Counted from the first letter of the stretch, positions 8,200 to 18,454 are shown. The stretch is DNA of 64,000 nucleotides from Nocardia araoensis NBRC 100135 (GCF_000308435.1 NZ_BAFR01000352.1:1-64000); one strand, 5' to 3'. Notes: a model not told the origin generated them from the letters alone. Numbers and translations: made by a program.

Positions 8200-10662
8200 A
8201 TGACCGCAAGCAGAGACGATAGGTCCGGTCGCGAGTTGGGTGGGACTCGGTCGGATCTGTCGGGCAGCGCCGGAGATGTGGTGCAGGCCAGAGACATCGC
8301 CGGGGGAGTTCACTTCTACACTCCCGGCCGGGAGAGCGTCGGTAGTGAGGCCGTCCCCGTTCCGGCTCAGTTGCCCGCCGATGTTCGTGGGTTCGTCAAC
8401 CGCGTCAGGGACATCGAGCAGATGGACGGCCTGCTCGAGCTCGGGGCGGGAAGGCCGGGATCGGCGCAGGTCTGCGTGCTGACCGGTACAGCGGGGGTCG
8501 GGAAGACCTCGCTTGCCGTGCATTGGGGGCATCGAGTCCGTACCCGGTTTCCCGACGGCCAGCTGTATGTCAACCTCCGCGGATACGATCCTGGTGAGCC
8601 GGTCACCGCCGGCCAAGCTTTGGAACGATTTCTGACCGCGTTAGGAGTCAGCCCGGCTGCGTTGCCACCGGATCAGGAGACGCGCAGCGCATTGTTTCGC
8701 TCGCTGCTGGCGCAGCGCAGAGCGCTGATCGTGCTCGACAACGCGGCTACGGTCAAACAGGTGCGTCCCTTGCTCCCCGGCGCTGGCCACTGCCTGACCT
8801 TGGTCACCAGCCGATCGCGGCTGTCGGGTCTGGTCGCCCGCGACGGCGCCCATCGACTCACCCTCGAACTCTTCGACAAACCCGCCGCTATCGAACTCCT
8901 CTACACAACTGTCGACGGATACCGTTCCGGTGACAGCGAACAAGACATCGCCGAACTCGCCCAACTGTGTGCCCGGCTCCCGCTCGCCCTGCGGATTGCC
9001 GCCGAACGCGCCGCGGTGCGGCCGCATATGCCGATGGGTGAGCTGATCGGCAACCTGCGAGACGAGTCGCACCTGTGGTCCGCGCTGTCGGCGGAGGACG
9101 ACGAGGAGGCCGATGCGGTACGCACTGTCTTCGCCTGGTCGTACCGAGCATTACCGGCTGAGGTCGCCCGCATGTTCCGGTTGCTCGGATTGCATCCCGG
9201 CCCGGAGTTCTCGATTCATGCCGCCGCGGTCATAGCCGCTCTACCTGTCATCGAGGCGAGCCGACTATTGGACGCACTTGTCGGGGCGCATCTACTCGAC
9301 CAAATCGGCCACGACCGCTACCAGTTCCATGATCTGTTACGTGCTTATGCGATGGACCAGGTCCGCCACGAGGACACGGCCGACGAGCGAGACGCCGCCA
9401 TCGGGCGCGTCCTGGCATGGTATGTACACGCGATCGACAACTGCTTGAACAACCTAGCGATCCCCCTCGTCGAACCGGTCGAGGACATCCAGCTCGACGA
9501 GCCGCCGACCGGCGTCCCACAGCTGATATTCACCGACGCCGACGCAGCGTCGGCCTGGTTCGATGCCGAACGCGCGAATTTCGTAGCATGCGTGCGTTTG
9601 GCCGTCCGGACCGGGAACGACCAGGCGGCCTGGCAGATCCCGGCCTTGCTCAATGGACTGTTCCCGCTGATAAACGCCTTCGATGACTGGTTCCTCATCA
9701 CGGAACTCGGGCTCGAAGCCGCGCGACGACTGAACGACACCGCAGCAGAAGCACTCCTCATGCAGTCGTTGACCATGGCATACCGGCAGATTCATCAGTT
9801 GGACAAGGCTGAAGCGACGGGCCGAGCGACGCTCGAATTGTTTCGGAGTGTCGGTCACCATCGGGGCGAAGCGCTCAGCTTGAACCTGCTCTCACTCATC
9901 AATGTCAACGCTCGGCGCCCGCATCTCGCGCACACCTATCTCAGCCAAGCGGAAATGCTGGCCAAACAGCACAACCACTCGGACATTATCGTTCTGGCGA
10001 TGGCGAACCGACCGTGGATCTACATGAATTCGGGCCAACATCAGGAAGCGTACGATAGCGCGAGTTCCGTGCTCGAGCCAGTGCGCATATCGGGTCGAGC
10101 TACACATGAACTCGACGTGCTGATCATCCTCATGCGCGCCGCTCACAAATTGGGTCGATATGATGAGTCTGCTCGCTGGGCTGAGATAGTGCTCAGGAAG
10201 TCGCCAGCGAAAGTCGGTGAAGTGGTCGTCCTTATTTATTACGGCGATATGCAGAGGGATAGAGGTGACCTCGACGCGGCGCTGCTTACGTATCACCGTG
10301 CGGCGGTCCTCAGTCGGCAACTCGGCGACCGCAATCGAGAAGCGGAGGCGCTCGACGCTACCGGCACCGCCTACAGACTGCTCGGCCGGTGGGACGAAGC
10401 GGCGAGCTTCCATCTCGAGGCGATCGCGCTCTACCGCGGCATCCACAGCAAGTGGGGTACCGCGGTAGCGCTCGACCACCTCGCTCACGTGTCGGTCGAC
10501 CTCGGCAAACCGGATGACGCGACGCGCTACTGGATCGAGGCATCGTCCCTGCTCGACGAATACGACGATTCCGCTGCGACGACCTTGCGTGACTCGATCG
10601 AATCATCTCTTCGGCGGTTCTCGCCACCTGATCAGGACTCAGGCGGGCCAGCCGACACATAG
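8200..10662 (+). CDS. STAND-type NB-ARC ATPase with C-terminal TPRs
   Basis: About 820 aa. Residues 1-50 are a low-complexity leader carrying the tag GDVVQARDIAGGVHFY. A STAND/NB-ARC ATPase follows: P-loop GTAGVGKTS (about 96-104), Walker B ALIVLD (about 175-180), the TSRSRL sensor, the winged-helix region with CARLPLALRIAAERA, and then a long TPR array (about 430-810). It resembles the AfsR/SARP ATPase-TPR half but has no DNA-binding domain. Such proteins act as ligand-triggered switches in regulation or conflict systems. ATG 8200 was chosen because upstream residues are non-conserved. The small gene at 10725 follows and shares the tag. Confidence 0.88.
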   Translation: MTASRDDRSGRELGGTRSDLSGSAGDVVQARDIAGGVHFYTPGRESVGSEAVPVPAQLPADVRGFVNRVRDIEQMDGLLELGAGRPGSAQVCVLTGTAGVGKTSLAVHWGHRVRTRFPDGQLYVNLRGYDPGEPVTAGQALERFLTALGVSPAALPPDQETRSALFRSLLAQRRALIVLDNAATVKQVRPLLPGAGHCLTLVTSRSRLSGLVARDGAHRLTLELFDKPAAIELLYTTVDGYRSGDSEQDIAELAQLCARLPLALRIAAERAAVRPHMPMGELIGNLRDESHLWSALSAEDDEEADAVRTVFAWSYRALPAEVARMFRLLGLHPGPEFSIHAAAVIAALPVIEASRLLDALVGAHLLDQIGHDRYQFHDLLRAYAMDQVRHEDTADERDAAIGRVLAWYVHAIDNCLNNLAIPLVEPVEDIQLDEPPTGVPQLIFTDADAASAWFDAERANFVACVRLAVRTGNDQAAWQIPALLNGLFPLINAFDDWFLITELGLEAARRLNDTAAEALLMQSLTMAYRQIHQLDKAEATGRATLELFRSVGHHRGEALSLNLLSLINVNARRPHLAHTYLSQAEMLAKQHNHSDIIVLAMANRPWIYMNSGQHQEAYDSASSVLEPVRISGRATHELDVLIILMRAAHKLGRYDESARWAEIVLRKSPAKVGEVVVLIYYGDMQRDRGDLDAALLTYHRAAVLSRQLGDRNREAEALDATGTAYRLLGRWDEAASFHLEAIALYRGIHSKWGTAVALDHLAHVSVDLGKPDDATRYWIEASSLLDEYDDSAATTLRDSIESSLRRFSPPDQDSGGPADT

Positions 10663-10724
10663 ATCCCGGAACACGCAGCCGGATGCGCTACATCACTTAG
10701 CCTTGAAAGATGCAGGAGCGATAG

Positions 10725-11108
10725 ATGGATCCGATTTCCTTGAGCGTTTTGCTCGCCTTGATCACACAAGCGGCGGCCGGCGAGGCCGGTAAGAGCGCCT
10801 GGAACGGGCTGGCGCGCTTGACCCGTCGTGCGTTCGGTGACGAACCCCGTGCGGATCGCGCACTACGGCGAGCGCAAGACGATCGCGACGGCGCGGTCGA
10901 CCTGGCGGGGCATTTGATGAACAGTGCTGCTGCCGACCCGGTCCTCGCAGATCTCATTCGTACCTGGATCGATCACACTCAGCAAGCCGCTGCCGACGAG
11001 GCCGTGATCAACACGATCAGCGGGCAAGCCCAGATCCACGGCCACTCCGTACAAGCGCGCGATATCGGAAGCGTCCAGCTCGGCGGGCGTGACAACCCCT
11101 CTGTGTAG
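10725..11108 (+). CDS. Small protein with a C-terminal 'VQARDI' tag, partner of the STAND ATPase
   Basis: 127 aa, not assignable to a named family. The N-terminal part is a helical segment (LSVLLALITQAAAGEAGKSAWNGLARLTRRAFG) followed by an acidic/basic helix. The C-terminus, ISGQAQIHGHSVQARDIGSV, repeats the tag found at residues 25-40 of the STAND ATPase 62 nt upstream. The AGGAG site and clean ATG are convincing. The shared tag, the short gap and the same strand suggest a two-gene module. By analogy with other STAND systems it could be an adaptor or effector-associated partner; no catalytic residues are visible. Confidence 0.75.
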   Translation: MDPISLSVLLALITQAAAGEAGKSAWNGLARLTRRAFGDEPRADRALRRAQDDRDGAVDLAGHLMNSAAADPVLADLIRTWIDHTQQAAADEAVINTISGQAQIHGHSVQARDIGSVQLGGRDNPSV

Positions 11109-11367
11109 ATCCTCACTTCGGTGCGGTCGGTAGCCGCTCGCATGTCGAACATCACGCGGCCGGGCGCTTTGTCGGCTGCCGCTCGTAGCTCGCTACCCGG
11201 GCGGGTATCAGTTGCTATCGGCAACTCCACCGGCCGGGCGTATCGGTCGATGATCTCGGCGTGGTCATGGAGCGGGCGGCACTCGCGCAACCGTCTGCGG
11301 CGTAGGTGGGTTCCCGCGTCCCCCTAGGGTTGTCACCGACGGCCCGGTCCGCTGAGAGGAGTTGCCG

Positions 11368-12630
11368 ATGGACCCCGAACACTTCCTGCCGTTCCGCAAG
11401 AGCGCGGTGATCTCGCTGTGTGCCGAGGAACTCCCCGAGACCGAACGCGAGTCGTTCGTGGAGTTCGCGCGTCTGCTTTCGGCGTTGGTGCACAACGAGT
11501 TCCATGTGCGGGGTGAAGCGGTGCTCGATGCCTACCAGTTGGTCGATCCCGCCGAGGACGAACGGGCGATCCGTGTCGCTACACCCGAGGACCGGGACGC
11601 GGCGCGGGCTCGGGTGGAGGGTGAGCTGGTCGCGCTGGCCGAGTCGGCGGATTTCACGCGCATCGATGGCGCTGAGATCGAGCGCGCGTTCGCCGAGCAT
11701 TCTTTGGTGAAGGTGCGGTTGGAGGTCGACGCGGAGGACATCGATACGGCGATGTTCTTCCGCCGCGGTGTCTCGCGGCGCACCGAACAGGTGCGGTGGC
11801 TGTTCGGTCTGCGGCGGCGCAGCGTCGAATTCACCAATTACGGGAAGGTTCTGGTGTACATCGCGTTCACCGAGCGCGCGGATGCGGTCGGAGATCGGCC
11901 CAACGGCGGTGTGCTGTTGAAATTGTTCCAGAACGTCCCGAGAAACGACCTGGAGATGCTGTATCCGAGCGTTCGCGTGCGGATGCGGCCGCTGGACAAG
12001 CTGCTGATCGGGGTGCCCGCGGTGGTTTCGGGAATCGTCGTCGTCGTCACCAAGCTGGTCGCCTCGCTGGGGCCGCTGCTGCTTCTGCTGGCGTTCTGGG
12101 TGGGGTTGCGTGAGGAATCCGTGCGGCTGGATCAGGCCACGCTGGTCACCCTCGGCGCCGGATCGGCGGCCTTCGGCGGTTATCTGGTGCGGCAGTTCTC
12201 CAAGTTCAAGAACCGCAAGATCAAGTTGATGAAGACGCTGTCGGAGCACCTCTATTTCCGCAATCTCGACAACGACGCCGGGGTGTTCCATCACCTGCTC
12301 GGCGCGACCGAGGAATCGGAGGTGAAGGAAGCCGTCCTGGCCTACCACTTCCTGCGCACCGCCGACCGGCCGCTCACCGCCACGGAACTCGATCGGCAGG
12401 TGGAGAACTGGTTCCGCGCACGGTGGGGGACGACCTTCGACTTCAAGATCCGCGACGGACTTCGCAGACTCCGGGAATGGGAACTGCTCATCGAGGACGA
12501 GCAGGGCACACTGGGCGCGGTCCCGCTGACCGAGGCGAAACAGCGTTTGGATCGCTATTGGGACAACCTTTTCCGTGGCGGACGACCGGCAGACAGCGGA
12601 GCGCACCAGGCAGCGATCGCACTCGGCTGA
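11368..12630 (+). CDS. DUF3754 (TMEM143-like) membrane protein
   Basis: 420 aa. A soluble N-terminal half contains the family signature region (HFLPFRKSAVI; LRRRSVEFTNYGKVLVYI; LKLFQNVPRNDLEMLYPSVRVRMRPLDKL). Two or three hydrophobic segments follow at about 208-242 and 255-275. The C-terminal half has the motif KTLSEHLYFRNLDNDAGVFHHLL and a winged-helix-like end. DUF3754 proteins occur in cyanobacteria, plants and actinobacteria and have no established function. ATG 11368 follows GAGAGGA with 7-nt spacing; the TTG two codons earlier is less likely. It stands alone. Confidence 0.9.
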   Translation: MDPEHFLPFRKSAVISLCAEELPETERESFVEFARLLSALVHNEFHVRGEAVLDAYQLVDPAEDERAIRVATPEDRDAARARVEGELVALAESADFTRIDGAEIERAFAEHSLVKVRLEVDAEDIDTAMFFRRGVSRRTEQVRWLFGLRRRSVEFTNYGKVLVYIAFTERADAVGDRPNGGVLLKLFQNVPRNDLEMLYPSVRVRMRPLDKLLIGVPAVVSGIVVVVTKLVASLGPLLLLLAFWVGLREESVRLDQATLVTLGAGSAAFGGYLVRQFSKFKNRKIKLMKTLSEHLYFRNLDNDAGVFHHLLGATEESEVKEAVLAYHFLRTADRPLTATELDRQVENWFRARWGTTFDFKIRDGLRRLREWELLIEDEQGTLGAVPLTEAKQRLDRYWDNLFRGGRPADSGAHQAAIALG

Positions 12631-12950
12631 AGCGGGTGCCCCGGCCCCGACTTGCCGGCCCAGCGACCCGGTGCGACGCCCGCGGAATCGACGCCGAGCA
12701 GGCCGCTCGTCGAACCCGACGCAACCAAGGGCACGAGCCTGTGCGACTCGATGAGCAGAAGGCGTCGGCGGCGAGTGCGGTGACCTTCTTCGAATGTTCC
12801 GTGAACTGCGGCTGACGCGCACACGGGCCGATTCAGGAAACCGGTGGCCAACCGACCTGCACCGCTCAACCGTTGTTCACGGGCCGGCACGGTTGCCTGG
12901 ATAACGTCGAGTCCGTCGACGCATCGGCGAAACCTACGGCAGGGGTTGCG
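12631..12950. other. Intergenic stretch without a supported gene
   Basis: The 320 bp between the DUF3754 gene and the phosphoesterase reading frame carry no reading frame with recognisable content on either strand. No strong hairpin was seen. A weak AGGGG site just before 12951 belongs to the next gene. Confidence 0.5.
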
Positions 12951-14424
12951 ATGGGCCACCACGGACTCTCGCGCAGGACCGCACTCTCCGCACTCACCGC
13001 ACTGGCCGTACTCCCGGTAGACGGATTCGCGTTGCTCGCGACCGAGTCTCCGGGGATGACAGCTCGGGACCTCGAACTGATCACGGTGAGCGACCGGTCG
13101 GTGGCGGTCACCTGGACGACCGCCGCGATCGACCGGATCGGACGCAAGCGGCCGGTCGCTGCGGATACCGAACTCGCGCTCGGACCGGCGGATTCGTCCA
13201 AGCCGCTGCCGATCGTGTACTCCGACCCCACGCCTACCGCCTTCCATTACGTCGAAGTCACCGGGCTCGAACCCGGCAGGCTCTATCGCATGGAGGCCCG
13301 TTCCCCGGGGCGTGCGTGCGACATCGGGTTCGGCCGCGCGCTGGTGGTGGAACGACGACTACGGACACGAATTCCGCACTCTCACGCCGCCACCGGGACG
13401 GTTGCTGCGCACCATCGCGCTGGCCAACGACCTGCACTTCGGTGAGGAGGTGAGCGGTGAGATCGTGCCCGCGCTGCCCACCGGCGTCCGGCAGGAGCCC
13501 GGGATGGCCCCGTATCCGGCGCTGATGCTGGAGGCGCTGCTGAGCGATGTGCGCGAGCCGGATCGCGACGTCGACCACCTGGTGCTGGCGGGCGACCTCA
13601 CCAACCGCGGCACCCCCACCGAATCGCGCGACCTGCGGCGCCGGCTCGACAAGTGGGGCGAACTCGGCCGAGACGTACTGGTGTGCCGGGGGAATCACGA
13701 CCGGCCGAGGGTCGGGGCGGTCTGGCAGTCGGGGCTGCGCCTGCAGGGAACCGGGCATCACGACTGCTGGGGTCCGCAATTCCTGCCACGACAGCGGTTG
13801 TTCAGCTACGACCTCGACGGGCTACGAGTGATCGCACTGGACACCACGGATCTCGACGGCTCGGGTGGCCGCATCGACGCCGAGCAGATAGCGCGACTGC
13901 GCGGCGTGCTGCGCGACGAACCCGACCAGCCCACGCTGGTTTTCGGCCACCACCCGGTGACCAGGGAGTCGGGGATGACCAACCTCGGCGGCCCCGGGTT
14001 CGTGCTGAACCGGCACGACGCGGCTACCGTGCACCAGCTCTACGCGCGCTCTCCCGGCGTGTTCCTGCACCACAGCGGGCACACGCACCGCAATCGGCGC
14101 ACCCGCCCGGACGCCGCGGTGCCGGTGGAGTTCCTGGAGGTGGCCTCGATCAAGGAGTACCCCGCCGGGTACTCGTTGCTGCGACTGTACGAGGGCGGGT
14201 ACATGGTCACCTTCCACACCACCCGCACGGCTGCCGCCCGCCGGTGGAGCGCTCGCACCCGCGCACAACTGTTCGGCCTGCAGTCACGCTACAGTCTGGG
14301 CTCGCTCGCCGACCGGAACCATGTCGTGCGCCGCGACCTGTCCGGGATCACGCCGATACCTCGCCTCAGCACTGCGGCCGCTGGACGTCGGCATCGTGAA
14401 TTGCGCAGCGCCGCACAGCGGTAA
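12951..14424 (+). pseudogene. Tat-secreted metallophosphoesterase, split by an apparent frameshift
   Basis: The N-terminal part (12951 to about 13310) has a twin-arginine signal (LSRRTALSALTALAV) and a purple-acid-phosphatase-like Fn3 domain ending YVEVTGLEPGRLYRMEARS. The rest continues in the +1 frame as EFRTLTPPPGRLLRTIALANDLHFG and holds the calcineurin-like motifs in order: NDLH, LAGDLTNRG, CRGNHDRP, FGHHPVT, HSGHTHRNR. All metal ligands are intact. The switch lies near CCCCGGGG at about 13306-13313, where the frame-0 product is joined to VRATSGSA in the other frame. It is either a sequencing indel or a recent inactivation; the 3' part alone lacks a signal peptide. Confidence 0.8.
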
Positions 14425-14928
14425 GCGCTCGACCGCAGGTGTTCGGAGGCTACCCGTCGGTCACCGCTTCTGCTCCGCCGCTCGGCGATCTACTGTCGAT
14501 CGACCCGAGCCGGTGCGGTGGTGAGCCGCTTGCCGGTGCCGAGATCGAGACCGGTCCGTCACACCGACAAGCTGCGCCCCGGCCTCGCTGTCGTCGCTGG
14601 ACAGCGGCACCCGCATCGATCGCCGCACCTGGCGCGAACTACTGGACTCGACGCTGCACACATCGCGACTTTCTCGAGCGCGTCTCCACGATGCGGGAGA
14701 GGACGACGACACCCAGTCGAGCGGAGTCAGGGCGGGCTGAGCTGCCTGCTCCGGTGCGCAGGCGAATCCCAAGGCTTCGACAGCGGCAGCCGAGCCGGGC
14801 AGCCCGCCGTATCGGCCGGACAGAACGGATCAATCCGGGCGTGGAGGGGGCTGCCCCGGCCCACAGCAGCGACGTGTTTCGGCCGAGGGCTTGACCTTGC
14901 CCCTGGGGCGGGGTTCGAGCATGGTGGC
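14425..14928. other. Intergenic stretch without a supported gene
   Basis: About 500 bp between the phosphoesterase and the serine hydrolase. A rightward frame around 14590-14720 reads plausibly (LDSGTRIDRRTWRELLDSTL) but has no start, stop context or family match, and may be a decayed gene end. No hairpin or RNA gene was recognised. Confidence 0.4.
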
Positions 14929-16308
14929 ATGAACGAGATGACACAGAATTTGGCGGGATTCGTTGCGGCGTCGGCGGAGGAGTTGGGCGTACCCGGTGTG
15001 GCGGTCGGGGTGTCGACGGGCGGCCGAACAGACTTCGCGTGCCACGGGGTGACCAGCGTGGACAATCCGCTTGCGGTCGACCGGGACACGATGTTCGTGG
15101 TCGGATCGGTCAGCAAGACGTTCACGGCGACCGCGCTGCTGCGGCTGGTCGCCGATGGTCGGGTGGAGCTGGATGCGCCGGTGCGGCGATATGTCCCCGA
15201 ATTCACCCCTACCGCCGCGGCCGCGGACGAGATCACCGTGTTGCGGCTGCTCAACCATACGGCCGGGCTGGAGTGGCGGATCGGTGCCGACACCGGTGAA
15301 GGAGACGACGCTCTGGCGCGGCACGCGGTGGAACTGGCCGAATCGCGGCTGATCGCGGAGCCGGGAGCGCGGCCGTCCTACAGCCAGGCGGGGTTCAACC
15401 TGGCCGGCCGGATCATCGAGAACGTCACCGGCTCCACCTTCGAACGGGCGGTCGCGTCGCTGTTGTTCGAACCGCTCGGGCTGACCCACAGCTGTTACGC
15501 GGTCAACGACGTCATGACCCGGCGGTTCGCGGTGGGGCACAACATCGACCTCAACGGTGTGCTCGCCGTCGCCGGACAGTGGAAGGACCAGCGCGCCGAC
15601 AATCCCGGCGGAGGCGTGGCGACGTCTGTCCGCGATCTGCTGCGGTGGGCCCGGTTCCATCTCGGCGACGGCCGAACCGAGGGCGGCGAGCGCATCCTGC
15701 CCACCGAACTACTGCACCGGATGCGGGAGCAGACCGTGGAACTGCGCGGAAGCACACTGGGTGACGCGTTCGGCATCTGCTGGTTGCTGCGCGAGGTGGA
15801 CGGTGTCGCGACCATCGGGCACGGCGGGTCGGGCAATGGTCAGTTCGCCGACCTGCTCATCGTGCCGGAGCGGGACTTCGCCGTGGCCGTGATGTCGAAC
15901 GCGGGCCCGGACGCGGGGCTGGCGTTGAACCGAACCGTGGTGAAGTGGGTGCTCGAACACTACCTCGGCGTGGTCGAACGCGACCCGGAACCGCTGCCCT
16001 ACGACGCGGCGCGAGCAGGGGACATCGTTGGGCGTTACGAGAACGAGATGATGCGGCTGACCCTCGACACCGACGGGGCAGCGTTGACGATCGAATGCGC
16101 CATCAAACCGGAGATCCGTGCCGCCGCGCACACCGACCTGCCGCCCGATCTGCCACCCGCTACCCTCGGCCTGCTGCCCGGCGACGCGGACGAGTACATC
16201 GTCACCGAAGGCGGGCTGCGAGGACAACGCGGGTACTTCACCAGGGACGACTCCGCCGCCGTGAGCGGAATCGATCTCGCCGGTCGATTGTTCGCCCGGG
16301 TGCGATGA
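14929..16308 (+). CDS. Class C beta-lactamase-like serine hydrolase
   Basis: 459 aa of the beta-lactamase/penicillin-binding fold (PF00144 type). The nucleophile motif S-x-x-K is SVSK at about 60-63 in MFVVGSVSKTF. The Tyr motif is YSQ at about 151-153 (YSN in classic AmpC). The third motif is HGGSGNG at about 310. The C-terminal 90 residues are a beta-rich extension seen in esterase and D-aminopeptidase relatives. There is no signal peptide, so a cytoplasmic esterase or peptidase is more likely than a true beta-lactamase. The start at 14929 was preferred because upstream residues are non-homologous; ATG 14938 is close by. A MerR gene follows after 31 nt, probably cotranscribed. Confidence 0.88.
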   Translation: MNEMTQNLAGFVAASAEELGVPGVAVGVSTGGRTDFACHGVTSVDNPLAVDRDTMFVVGSVSKTFTATALLRLVADGRVELDAPVRRYVPEFTPTAAAADEITVLRLLNHTAGLEWRIGADTGEGDDALARHAVELAESRLIAEPGARPSYSQAGFNLAGRIIENVTGSTFERAVASLLFEPLGLTHSCYAVNDVMTRRFAVGHNIDLNGVLAVAGQWKDQRADNPGGGVATSVRDLLRWARFHLGDGRTEGGERILPTELLHRMREQTVELRGSTLGDAFGICWLLREVDGVATIGHGGSGNGQFADLLIVPERDFAVAVMSNAGPDAGLALNRTVVKWVLEHYLGVVERDPEPLPYDAARAGDIVGRYENEMMRLTLDTDGAALTIECAIKPEIRAAAHTDLPPDLPPATLGLLPGDADEYIVTEGGLRGQRGYFTRDDSAAVSGIDLAGRLFARVR

Positions 16309-16339
16309 CGGCGACCTGCGCCACCGAAGGGAGACACGG

Positions 16340-17098
16340 ATGATCACGATCGGGCAGCTCGCGCGGTATGCGGGCGTGACCATCAAGGCCGTGCGGGTCT
16401 ATCACGAGCGCGGCCTGCTGCCCGAGCCGCCGCGCGACTCCTCCGGCTACCGCCGCTACCGCGCCGAGGACGCCATCGATCTGGTCAAGATCAGGACGCT
16501 GGTGCGATCGGGCGTGCCGCTGGCGCGGGTCAAGGAACTGCTGACCGCCAACTCCGACGAGTTCACGGCTGCCATCGCCGAGATCGACCGCATGCTCGCC
16601 GAACGCGCCGAGGAGATCCGCCGCACCCGTGAGCAGATCGCCGAGTTGGGTTCCGGCGATCGGCTGTTCGTGTCCACCGACGTCGCCGAGTATCTCGCGC
16701 GCCTGCGCGAACTCGGGGTGAGCGACCGGGCGGTCCGGATGGAGCGTGACATCTGGATCCTGCTGCAATCGGTCGCCCCGGAACAGGCGTCGGACTGGGC
16801 CGCCGACAAGCTCGACGCCATCGGCGATCCGCGATTCCGGGCCATCTACCTCGACTACGACGCGGCATTCGACTGGTCCCCCGACGACCCGCGCCTGGCG
16901 GACCTGGCCGACCGCACCCGACGGTGGATCACCGGCAGACGCACCGGTGCGGGCCGGACCACCCCGGCACTGGATCCGAAACTGATCCGCCTGGTGAACG
17001 AATCGGTCGGAATCACCTCGCCCGCTTGGGAACGGCTCACCCGGATCGCGCAGAAGGCCACCACTGATCGACAGTCGCGTTCATCGGCGGCCCCATAG
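16340..17098 (+). CDS. MerR family transcriptional regulator
   Basis: 252 aa. The N-terminal MerR winged helix is unmistakable (MITIGQLARYAGVTIKAVRVYHERGLLPEP, then SGYRRYRAEDAIDLVKIRTL). A coiled-coil dimerisation helix follows (about 70-105, EIDRMLAERAEEIRRTREQI). The long C-terminal region (about 110-245) lacks metal-binding cysteines, so it is an organic-ligand or unknown-ligand type, not MerR/CueR-like. A GGGAG site lies just before the ATG. It follows the serine hydrolase closely and probably regulates that transcription unit. Confidence 0.92.
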   Translation: MITIGQLARYAGVTIKAVRVYHERGLLPEPPRDSSGYRRYRAEDAIDLVKIRTLVRSGVPLARVKELLTANSDEFTAAIAEIDRMLAERAEEIRRTREQIAELGSGDRLFVSTDVAEYLARLRELGVSDRAVRMERDIWILLQSVAPEQASDWAADKLDAIGDPRFRAIYLDYDAAFDWSPDDPRLADLADRTRRWITGRRTGAGRTTPALDPKLIRLVNESVGITSPAWERLTRIAQKATTDRQSRSSAAP

Positions 17099-17281
17099 GG
17101 ACAGCGCCGAACAGGCAGTGCACAACTACTCGGCCGCCACTGGCGGGCAGTGAGCCGAGAGCCGTTGGCAATAGCATTGCGCTACAGCCAATTCCGGAGT
17201 GCGTTACTGTCCTGCGGACCCGTGCGCCGGCGATCCGGCTGCTCGGGCGGTCATGTCGTACTCCGGAATCGAGGCAAGCGA

Positions 17282-18454
17282 ATGAACCACAAGCTCTGGT
17301 TGCTCGGACGGTCCGTCACTGTCGGTGCTCACATCATCGGCGAAAAAGTGTTCCGGCCGAAAGCCCGGAACGTCGAGGACGTCCCGGTGTCGGGGGAGAC
17401 GCTGACCACACAGTGGCTGACGGCCGTCCTGTGCCGCGATGTCCCCGATGCCGAGGTGCTCTCGTTCGAAACCTCGAACGGCAGCCGCGGGACATCCACC
17501 CGCATCGCGATTCGCGTCGACTACAACGACGCGGGCGAGCAGGCCGGCTTGCCGACAGACCTCTTCGCGAAGACCACGACGGCCTTCTCCCAGCGCATCC
17601 TCCTCGGGGGAGGAAAGATGATCGACGGCGAAACCCGCTTCTTCCGCGACTTCCGCCCCCGGGTCGACATCGAGGCGCCGTTCGGTTACTGGGGCGCGGC
17701 CGATCCGGCGTCCTGGCGATCGATCGCCCTGATGGAAGACATCGCCTCGACCCGCGGTGCCCAGTTCGTCGAGCCGAACGCCCCGGTCGCCCGTGACCAG
17801 ATGGAAGATCTGGTGCGCAATCTCGCTCGGCTGCACCGCACCTTCTGGAACCACCCGTCGATCTCCGACCTCAAGACCACGACCGAGGCGCTCGCGGCCT
17901 ACCTCGCCGCCATCGACATGAAGAAGCGCTGCGAGGTCGGCCTGCGCCGCGCCGCGGAGGTGGTTCCGGAGGCGTTGCACGGCCGAGCGGACCGGCTGTG
18001 GGCCGGTGTCGAGCGGGCGATCGACAACGCGACGAACGAGCTTCCCCAGACCCTGCTGCACGGTGACCCGCACATCGGGCAGACCTATCGAACCTCCTCG
18101 GGGCGAATGGGGTTCGTCGACTGGCAAGTGGTGATGCGGGGCGGCTGGGCACACGACTTCGCCTATACCGTCAATTCGGGATGCGAACCCGAGGATCGGC
18201 GTGCTTGGGACCGCGAACTGTTGGCGGCGTATCTGGACGAACTCGGCGCTCTCGGGGGCCAGGCGCCGTCGTTCGACGACGCGTGGCTGGCCTACCGGCA
18301 ACAGTCCATGTTCGCGTACGCGGCGTGGGCGTTCACCATCGGCAGGGCCGCGTATCAACCCAAGATGCAGCCGGTGGAAACATGCTTGACGTTGTTGAAG
18401 CGGATCACCACGGCGATCGACGATCATGATTCACTGCAGGCCCTCGGCGTCTGA
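17282..18454 (+). CDS. Aminoglycoside-phosphotransferase/ecdysteroid-kinase-like protein
   Basis: 390 aa with a kinase-like fold. An ATP-binding N-lobe (SNGSRGTSTRIAIRVDYN, DLFAKTT) is followed by the APH catalytic loop TLLHGDPHIGQTY (His-Gly-Asp-x-His) and the metal-binding FVDWQVVMRG (Asp-Trp-Gln). Relatives are annotated as phosphotransferases of small alcohols or as EcKL-type kinases; the substrate is not evident. The start at ATG 17282 is placed where conservation begins (NHKLWLLGRSVTVG). A 9-bp hairpin at 18486-18510 closes the unit. No partner gene is apparent. Confidence 0.85.
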   Translation: MNHKLWLLGRSVTVGAHIIGEKVFRPKARNVEDVPVSGETLTTQWLTAVLCRDVPDAEVLSFETSNGSRGTSTRIAIRVDYNDAGEQAGLPTDLFAKTTTAFSQRILLGGGKMIDGETRFFRDFRPRVDIEAPFGYWGAADPASWRSIALMEDIASTRGAQFVEPNAPVARDQMEDLVRNLARLHRTFWNHPSISDLKTTTEALAAYLAAIDMKKRCEVGLRRAAEVVPEALHGRADRLWAGVERAIDNATNELPQTLLHGDPHIGQTYRTSSGRMGFVDWQVVMRGGWAHDFAYTVNSGCEPEDRRAWDRELLAAYLDELGALGGQAPSFDDAWLAYRQQSMFAYAAWAFTIGRAAYQPKMQPVETCLTLLKRITTAIDDHDSLQALGV

